Below, in pieces: positions 57,000 through 64,000 of a DNA stretch of 64,000 nucleotides (position 1 is the stretch's first letter; every line of letters begins with the position of its first letter). Source of the stretch: Diphasiastrum complanatum (Eukaryota > Streptophyta > Lycopodiopsida > Lycopodiales > Lycopodiaceae); NCBI GenBank assembly GCA_029204225.1, contig CM055107.1, positions 10,088,472 to 10,152,471 of the forward strand, given 5' to 3'. The notes beneath the pieces were generated by a model. It saw only the letters and a list, made by a program, of their open reading frames with translations. It had not been told where the DNA came from and did no database searches. A program made the translations under genes and the position numbers.

Positions 57000-57665
57000 A
57001 CATATTTCACGTTAATCTCTGGAATAAGAGTATTTTTTATTAAGACAGAGAAGCAACACGAGAGCATTTGACTATGACAACACATAGATAATATAGAATC
57101 TGTGAATTGAAGCTGTTGAATACAACGATCAGAATCCAGATCACGAATTGAATCCTGTGAACGATAAGGTTCACAGTAGTTGTGCGCTAAGCGCTATGAT
57201 CCTACTATGCTTTTTTAAGTAAATCGAAGATGCAACTGATAGATAAGTCAATCTCTCTATCATCTTAGATTGCTCACTCTCTCGATAGATTCTGATTCTA
57301 ATGATTCAGATGATCTGTTATGATGCTTGCTTATTCTAGCTTGCTTGTTGCATTTTTCTTGCCTACTCTTATCAAAAACTCTATGTGTATATATACAAAA
57401 TGATTATCGTCTAGTCACTTCTTGTAAACGATGTGTTTAACACTAAGTGAGTGTTTACAAGAAGAAACTAATCTGATCTTTACATTCTGCATTATGAACT
57501 GTAGTCAATAGGCAGACAATGATATGTATCTACATACAATGGCATGATCGAACAATGAGATAGTCTGCATCGGATTCGACACCGGGTAGAGGAAATACTC
57601 CATTTTGAGTGGTACCGTGATTATGGCCGATTCGATAGTTAAGTCGAAGTTGAGTCGGTAGTTAG
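57000..57665 (-). repeat. LTR-K copy in ABCB intron 1, antisense
   Basis: 57420-57650 matches 17697-17925 directly and 1-160 in reverse. On the minus strand a TGTATATATACACATAG TATA box follows at about 57405-57385, with a stretch that may be the transcribed LTR part, ending around 57000 with AATAAAAAATACTC, a possible polyadenylation region. No internal sequence is recognised: probably a solo LTR. Confidence 0.65.
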
Positions 57666-58249
57666 TCTCCTCTAATATTTCAAAGTGTGTAAAGTCCCAG
57701 ATCACTATTATAATTGGTGTATGACTGTTGAGATTCTTTGTGGGGCATTTAAGACCTTTTTAAAGTGCATGTATTTTTTCTCCTTGATCTAAGCTTTAGG
57801 AGTAAAGATTATCGTTTATGAAAATTATGACTCTTGAACGTGAGGGAAGTTGGTTAGTTCCTAGCTTGTTGGTCCATTTAGTCGGATTGGGAAACTCATA
57901 GGTGAGAGTCAACTTGAATTTGGAACTATTTGTTCATTTCTCTATTCTTTTCGTTGGCTGAACTTCTATAACTTTTTACCCAATTCATGGTTTTGATGTA
58001 GAAATTGTCTTGCTATGTCACTGGTTTGTTTTCTTGAAATATCTCATTGGTTAAATTTTGGCTTGTTGCAGAAAAGTTGTCAGAATGAATGATTAAAAGA
58101 TTATGCGTGAGAAGCATTTTTTGTACCACGTTGTAGGAAAGTATTTTTGAAACGTTTCATACCAGATAAAATCTAAAAGGAGAGAGGGAGGGAACATTCA
58201 TAAACTATAAGCATTATTACTTACCATTTGCCTTTCCTTCCCATTGCAG

Positions 58250-58304
58250 TATGCTCTTTGTTTTGTGTACTTGGGCTTGGTCGTCCTGGGAGCAGCTTGG
58301 CTTG
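58250..58304 (+). CDS. ABCB transporter, exon 2
   Basis: A 55-bp exon, TTGCAG|TATGCT to GCTTG|GTGAGT, encoding YALCFVYLGLVVLGAAWL plus the first base of the next codon. It is the second membrane helix of TMD1. The split codon becomes Glu with exon 3, giving the family motif WLGEVACW-like (WxE[VI][AS]CWM). Phase and sequence fit the family exactly, which supports this tiny exon. Confidence 0.92.
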
Positions 58305-59144
58305 GTGAGTTGCCTCATCAATCTTGACTTCTAGAGCTTTTTCCTAATACGGAACAAATTGAACTTGATTCCAATGGATCACAATTAGAAACTACATGTC
58401 CTGGCTTATGTTTCAGAATGTTATAAGATTTTTGTAGTGCATGCATGATGGAAGATTGAAGCATTCTTATAAATTGGGAAATCTCATTCTTTTGCATGTG
58501 ATTCAACATGTATAAATTGGTTCAACAATACGTAAGATCATAACAATTATGTGATGCTATCTAATATCTATCCATCCTCACAGTTTTATTGCTTCTATTT
58601 GGTTATCATACGCTTGATGTGCAATCATTCTTCACATGATTTTATAAGAGCGTGTATGAGTTCTAGTTACGAATGAAAAAATTGTTAAGGTACCCTGTCT
58701 TTATTAAATTACACATGAAAGGCTTAAATTAGAGCATTTTTTACCTTGGCTGTGGTTGATTTCTTTCTAACATTGTGTACTGACAGATCTGTGCAACTCA
58801 ATACTATCTATTGTTGTTCCTATTTTCTCCTCTCTTCTCATATTTTTTGTAAATTTTGACATCATCGCGGCAAAAGTTCCTTCAATATTGTGAAAATATA
58901 CTGCCATGAACTTTGAACAAAAACAAATCCTTAGAGATCATAGCAACATGGGAATCGAAATGTTTCCTTAACTAAGACTTTTAAGAGATAAATCAAATCA
59001 TCAGAAGCTACCTATTCATGTATTGAAAATGCTCTTTGAAGCATGTGATTAGAGGAATATCCAAAACTGACAAAAATCAATGGTGCATTATATATCTATT
59101 ATATATACACGTGTGTGTGTGTGTGTGGGTGTGTCAGCGTGTGT

Positions 59145-60562
59145 GCGTATATATATGTATCATAGTTGCATTCATGATTCGCGAATCGTGAATCGAATTG
59201 CGATTTGCAATTTTTTTTTGTAAATACATTCAATATGGATATCAGTAGAAAGAGAAAACATAGGGTGCGCCTCCGGTTTATCTGTAAATATACTTATAGA
59301 TGAATGCCGTTCCAGAATGTTGCATCCCGGGAGAGTTCTGGAATGCTGCAATTTTTTTTCGCTTTTGTTTTTTGTTTGTTTTTGTTTTAACTGTGTCAGG
59401 GGTGGGGGAAAACATGTAGGGACATAAATTTCAAACTCATTGCAAAGCATAGTAACTAGTAATTGCTAACTTGTCTTCACCACTAACTGAGAATGGATAA
59501 CGGAGTCTGGGTAACTACACTGGGTAACTACATAGTACAGGACTAAGTTTTGGTACCAAGGGTACATTGCACTTTCAAGTAAGTAGAAATGACTCAATGA
59601 TGGGGATATAAGGATGTATAGCTGTTGCAAATATAAGATCAAGTTGGTATTATTAGGAGTTTCTAACTTTTCTCAACAGAATCTGATTCCAAATTTTGTT
59701 GTTTGTTTACTGCTATCTACAAAGAACCGATAAGTTGCCAAAGCTCTACATTCATTCTTGTCATTGCATAGCTATCACCTTCAGGGCATCAATAAATGGA
59801 AGGCTTGACAAAGTAAATTTGGTACAGATTGATGGAAACTCATTAGCAATTTAGAGTAGCCACGATTGACCGTTATCATTGCAAAATCATTCAATGAGTT
59901 TCAAGAAATTCAGCAGAAGCTGATTCCAAGAAATAATTTATCTCTAAGCAGCTGTATTCAGATTGCACTTCTTTATAGTGAGGGTTGGTAAGTCTGTAGG
60001 TGTTTTTGCTCATAAATTACTTCCATTTACAGAGATCTGTAGTAGTGCAGACTGCAGAGAAACTCTCACAAAGTAAAGTGTATCTCCCGCTATAAATATC
60101 TTACTGGTATTTCTGTTACTTCCTGTTTTATGTATATGAAAAAGCCACTCATCTGTGTCTATTAATTAGTCATGGTCATGGACTCATGGTATTAATTAGT
60201 CATCTGTATTAACCTCCTAGTAAGCTTTCTCATAGGTAGCAGTAGCTCTACTTTGGTAGGTGACTCTTTGCAACTGTGAGCCTTTTGGAGACATGGAGCT
60301 ATAAAAAAAAATTCCATTGTTTTTGGAACAGCGTTCTGGAATGTGGGGATCCGGAACGCCGTTCCGGTTCAACTTAGAATATACTGGAATCGTATCTGTA
60401 ATATGCGTTTCTTGTAGTTTCAGGTTCAATTTCAGTATGTTATAGGTCCAATTCCAGTATTTAAGTTCCCAAAAAAATTCGAGTGAAGCCAGTTTTTTTT
60501 TTTTTGCGATTCGCTGCAGCGAATCGCGATACCCTGCAACTATGATATGTATATATATCCAA
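59145..60562. repeat. Block bounded by inverted TATATAT...TCATAGTTGCA ends
   Basis: The left end reads TATATATGTATCATAGTTGCA and the right end is its near complement, GCAACTATGATATGTATATA. Just inside each end lie GATTCGCGAATC (near 59176) and a perfect 22-bp palindrome GCGATTCGC...GCGAATCGC (60506-60527). About 1.4 kb. No transposase ORF, so if mobile it is non-autonomous (MITE- or foldback-like). Confidence 0.6.
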
Positions 60563-61045
60563 TGGCCGTAGTTCCCACGAATGGTACAAAACCATTCCTA
60601 GGAACACATTCCTAAGAACGGATCTGTACTGTTCCTAAGGCACCTTAGGAACCTTCCTAAAGAGCCTATTATTTGAAAGATAAACTTTGATATGGGTAAA
60701 CTTTAAAAAACGAAATGATTAGATCACTGTTTTCAGTGTTCCCTAACAAGGGGTTTTGTGCACGGTAAAAGTTTATGTGCTTGTTCCTAAGTTGAAACCT
60801 AGGTCAAAGATGCTCTTAGGAATAGGAACGAAACTTAGAAATAGGAACACGAATAGGATCAGGTATATAGGTTTTTTCCGATACGGAGTCTTTCCTGTTT
60901 AGGAACGGTTCCGTTCCTAATAGATACAGTTCCATTCCTGAATAGAAACGGAACTGTACCAAAAAAAAATCAACTTCTAGGAATGGAACAGCCATTCCTT
61001 AGGAACAGTACTGTACCTGTTCCTATTCAGAAATGCTAGGAACGA
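60563..61045. repeat. Fold-back region rich in GGAAC/GTTCC words
   Basis: GTTCCTAAGG-CA-CCTTAGGAAC (60632-60653) is a perfect hairpin. GTACTGTTCCTAAGG at its left recurs inverted as CCTTAGGAACAGTAC near 60996-61010. The words GGAACGG, TTCCGTTCC and TAGGAATGGAAC recur about 15 times on both strands. Confidence 0.75.
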
Positions 61046-61497
61046 GTATAATTGCCAGCATCACATTTGTATGGATGGAGGATATACTTTTGGCCTCAAA
61101 ATTTGAAATTACAAAACAAGGGACGCTAAATTTTTGTTTTCGAGGCTCGTGCCGGAATGATTTTCTGGAATGCATTCTGTTTTAAAATGGGCAGCTATGG
61201 TCTGACGTGCGAAAAAGAGCTACTTGTAGAATCATTTCTATCGTGGATGCATTGATAATGCTGAAGAAACCTCAACACATTCCATATAACTAAAAAAATT
61301 CCAGTAAAGTTTCTTGAAAAACGTCCAATACTTTTCACAGCTTTAACATATGATAACTTCATAATCAGATGCTTAAGATTTCCAATGGAAGTTTTTGAGA
61401 TACTGCAAGAAACTGACTTACAGGTTTTGACCATTTGTAGCAATTGGTTGCTACCTTCCTAATTTGTTGTGTGACTCTTTTGGTTTGCAATTTACAG

Positions 61498-61673
61498 AGG
61501 TTGCCTGCTGGATGCAAAGTGGTGAACGACAATCAGCTCGAATGAGGATGAAGTATTTGAAGGCAATGTTGAGTCAGGATGTTGGCTATTTTGATACTGA
61601 TACCACTACGGGTGAAATAGTCAACAGCATATCAAGTGATACAATCTTGGTCCAAGATGCAATCAGTGAAAAG
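61498..61673 (+). CDS. ABCB transporter, exon 3
   Basis: 176 bp, from TTACAG|AGGTTGCC to GAAAAG|GTTTGC, ending in phase 0. It encodes [20 protein letters not shown], then [20 protein letters not shown] and [18 protein letters not shown]: the region between membrane helices 2 and 3 of TMD1 with the very conserved GERQ, FDT and QDAISEK motifs. Joined to exons 1 and 2 by position only, it gives about 219 residues with no stop. No disabling change is seen. Confidence 0.94.
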
Positions 61674-63871
61674 GTTTGCTCACAGAACAGATGACATGTT
61701 TTAATTTTTGTAATCTATTTATTTCTTTGTTTGCAGCTTCAGGTTTGTGGTGATAGATTAAGTTATTTTGTTTTTACATTTTAATTTCTAACTACATACT
61801 TTTTTTTATTTACATATGTACTAAGTATTTCCAAAAATATATGGATTCTCATATAGCATTTGATAGTTGCATACAAACAAAGATTTTGGGTTCTTCAGCA
61901 TAAATTTCCTATTTTTTTATTGTACCTTGTATGCTAAGTTGCACCAGAATGGTGTTTTGGCTCCTCGGCATTTTGGAACTTGCATTACAGAGCTCTGGAG
62001 CCTTCAAAATTTGTTGTTCAGGAAGTCAGGCTAAGCCCAATGTCAAGGTTTTAGGGTCTTCATTTTTTTCCAAACAATGGTTGTTTCGGCTGCATGTAAC
62101 ACCTTCAAGCCCTAAAGATACACACTGCACTGATGGCTCAATAATCTAAATTTTTAAAATCTTGAACGACAAATCTTAACTATTAGAATCTATAGGCTAC
62201 ATGTGGTGTTGCAAAGGTGAATGGAAATAAAACTATTTGTGCATCACTTAGAACTTTTACTATGGTTTATTTCACCCCAAGTAGCTATCCGAGAACAGAA
62301 AAATCAGTATTATCTTTCAAAACTGTCCAGATATCCGTAACTACAGAATGAGAATTTCATTCGCATTGCAAAATGCTCTACAGCTGTGCCTGCATACATG
62401 TTCTATTTTGAAAACATACATCTCAATGACATTACGCCTGAGGCTACAGTAAGTTCATACTTCTGTGCTGGTTAGTAATTTTGATTTTGTTGTTTGGTAC
62501 TTGGTTCTTTTGACAGGTTTGTAATTTTTCTTGGGAGTGATTTTGAATGCATGGTTCTTTTCTTAGCGTAGAAGGTACTATTATAATGAAACAGTGGTTT
62601 ACTTCTAAGTTGAGTTTAAGGCTGTTATCTCATCGAAATTCCATGGTTTAGGTCCTTTCACAACATGGAGAAAAAGATGGACATACTTAAAGTAGTAGCA
62701 TGATATATAATGGTCAACTTTATCATTCAATTTCCATATATTCTAAAAAATATATGGCAAGAAGCTTAAAAAGTGCAAATCTCTAAGTCCTACAAAGAAG
62801 AGTTAAAACCTTCATTACTGGCTACTGCTAAATGTGAATTTTAATTATTTTCTACTTATCCAATCAAGCAGGGTGGTGGAAAATATTAATTTTTGAATAG
62901 TTTTTCCAGGGTGGATTGGCCTCTTATGTGCACAATCTTTTTCCAGGTTGGAAGCCTGTTAAAGCACTTGCAGTGCTACTTTTTGTCATAGTCATCTGAT
63001 AGCCCTAACATTCATTGTCCTGTTGATGTTTTATAATTGTTGCTTTATGAACTACATTATAAGTTTCATTATGCGTATCTCTATGGTAGGTTGTCTCTTG
63101 ACATTTTCAATAGAAAGAGATACTCTTTTAGTTCCTACATAGTTTAGAAAGACTGTTTTTACAAGATCTAGTTATCACTAGTTCTCACTTGTCAAATAAG
63201 AATTGTTTTAGGTAGCTTACTAAGATCCAAAGCTTATCCTGAACTGAACTTTTTTAATCTATTTTTTTCTTCTAGTTACTACTTTTCCTTCACTTTTTTT
63301 TGGCTTTGCTCTGTCTGTTCAAAAGCCTCTACAAAATTCAAATGTCAGAGAAGAAATAGCTGTCTATTCTTAATAGGTCTTGTTTTGACACCGAAACTTA
63401 CTCTAGGTTTTTGTGATCCTGGGGCCTTTTTACTGCATGGGCTTCTATATGTTCGTCCCATTTTTAAAAGACATTTGTAAAAGCGCTAAGATTCATTTTC
63501 CAACTCCAATGATGCATGCTTACTGAAAGCTAATTTACCAAATTAAAAAGAACGTTTGAAGTCCATGGTTGCATTTTTTTTAACCAAACGACACATTCAC
63601 TTACAGTTTGGGAAGAGAATGTAGATCTATGTGTACCAGGAATATAAGGATGGTCTCCACAGCTATATTCAATGTTTCATCGAAATGTGTTTCGAACAAA
63701 GAAACGCGTTTGACATGGGCGCGTTTGGAAACGCGTTTCTTACGTTCAAAATGCCTGTTAAAAAAATGCAAATTTTTTTGACTGAGGAAAGTGACCATAC
63801 ACAGTTTCTCTTCTTGAAATTGCATTCTCTAGAGCATTGTCATGAAATTGGATGTATCTACGTCATAGAAC

Positions 63872-63932
63872 CCACGGTTCCCAGAACCGTGGAAGGAACC
63901 GTACCACGGCTCCTTGAACCGTGGTACGGTTC
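63872..63932. repeat. Two adjacent perfect hairpins (ACCGTGG/CCACGGT)
   Basis: CCACGGTTC-CCA-GAACCGTGG (63872-63892) and GAACCGTACCACGG-9 nt-CCGTGGTACGGTTC (63896-63932). Both have fully paired arms and share the GAACCGT word. Confidence 0.9.
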
Positions 63933-63937
63933 ATCTA

Positions 63938-63958
63938 AATAATAAATAAATAAATAAT
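63938..63958. repeat. (AAAT)n microsatellite
   Basis: About five AAAT units at the right edge of the hairpin cluster. Confidence 0.85.
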
Positions 63959-64000
63959 TTAATTAATTTCCCCCCTTTTTTAGTACGTACTGTTTTTTTT

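Larger units (their letters stand above)
53791..58249 (+). other. ABCB intron 1 (4.46 kb)
   Basis: Donor GTGAAA, acceptor TTGCAG|T. The intron contains a perfect short palindrome (54991-55012), a CAT microsatellite and an antisense LTR-K copy. The rest is unrecognised AT-rich DNA. The phase-0 junction joins EVSK to YALCFVYL, as expected from the family. Confidence 0.88.
58305..61497 (+). other. ABCB intron 2 (3.19 kb)
   Basis: Donor GTGAGT, acceptor TTACAG|AG. Between about 59100 and 61045 it holds a GT-like microsatellite, an inverted-repeat-bounded block with perfect palindromes and a fold-back GGAAC/GTTCC region. The rest is unrecognised. Confidence 0.9.
61674..64000 (+). other. ABCB intron 3, running past the window edge
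   Basis: The family continues with a VGNF(L/I)HY-type exon after QDAISEK. I find no convincing match in the remaining 2.3 kb (see rejected candidate near 62946), so the intron appears to extend beyond the window or exon 4 is too diverged to see. It contains hairpins near 63872-63932 and an AAAT microsatellite. Confidence 0.65.

Noticed and set aside
62946-62993. Possible ABCB exon 4 after a TTTTCCAG acceptor (reads VGSLLKHLQCYFLS then stop)
   Set aside because: Only the first residues resemble the family VGNFLHY; a stop follows quickly and there is no donor. More likely chance.

Overview
The window is nuclear DNA from a land plant. The evidence is dense Ty1/copia and Ty3/gypsy LTR retrotransposons with plant-type initiator-tRNA-Met primer sites, a Helitron remnant, long GA and GT microsatellites, and on the right the 5' part of an intron-rich ABCB (MDR/P-glycoprotein) transporter gene. 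The large introns (about 4.5 kb and 3.2 kb) and the heavy nesting suggest a big, repeat-rich genome. The species cannot be told from the sequence. I see no tRNA, rRNA, CRISPR or bacterial-type gene. Element names (CopA, CopB, CopC, CopD, CopF, CopJ, GypE, RtH, LTR-K) are labels used only here.

Layout. 1-2.2 kb: LTR-K fragment, minisatellites and GT tracts, and a broken antisense Helitron replicase. 2.8-6.7 kb: an array of roughly 0.5-kb tandem repeats split by about 2 kb of unrecognised DNA. 6.7-15.0 kb: an antisense, truncated copia element (CopB) into which a nearly intact copia element (CopA, 6955-13182, perfect 5-bp target duplication) has inserted. 15.0-18.0 kb: array remnant, three long GA tracts, an unrecognised exon-like ORF, a short hairpin and a second, inverted LTR-K fragment. 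18.3-21.05 kb: an integrase scrap and an antisense copia element (CopC) with an extreme poly-C/poly-G tract at its LTR edge.

21.2-35.15 kb is one composite 14-kb copia element (CopD) bounded by 5-bp AGGGG duplications. Its pol is split by other material: a copia RT scrap, about 2.7 kb of unrecognised DNA and a degenerate Ty3/gypsy element (GypE). 35.2-37.7 kb holds a 163-bp tandem duplication, an inverted GypE LTR and an antisense copia RT fragment. 37.7-47.7 kb is an LTR element (RtH) that appears to sit inside an older copy of its own family and that carries a truncated copia element (CopF). 47.7-50.3 kb is a mosaic of LTR pieces, copia RT and RNase H fragments, and a partial antisense copia element.

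From about 51.4 kb the sequence becomes genic: a CT-rich and GC-richer upstream region, a leader with short tandem duplications, then ABCB exon 1 (53368-53790), exon 2 (58250-58304) and exon 3 (61498-61673), with the remaining exons beyond the right edge. The introns carry an LTR-K copy, a CAT microsatellite and several striking inverted-repeat clusters.

The only gene with a probable cellular role is the ABCB transporter. Everything else is mobile-element DNA, mostly decayed. The less expected signals are the recurrent palindrome CACACGTGTG (or CACATGTGTG) across LTRs and leaders of several copia families, the self-nested RtH element, and the perfect palindromes in the ABCB introns.
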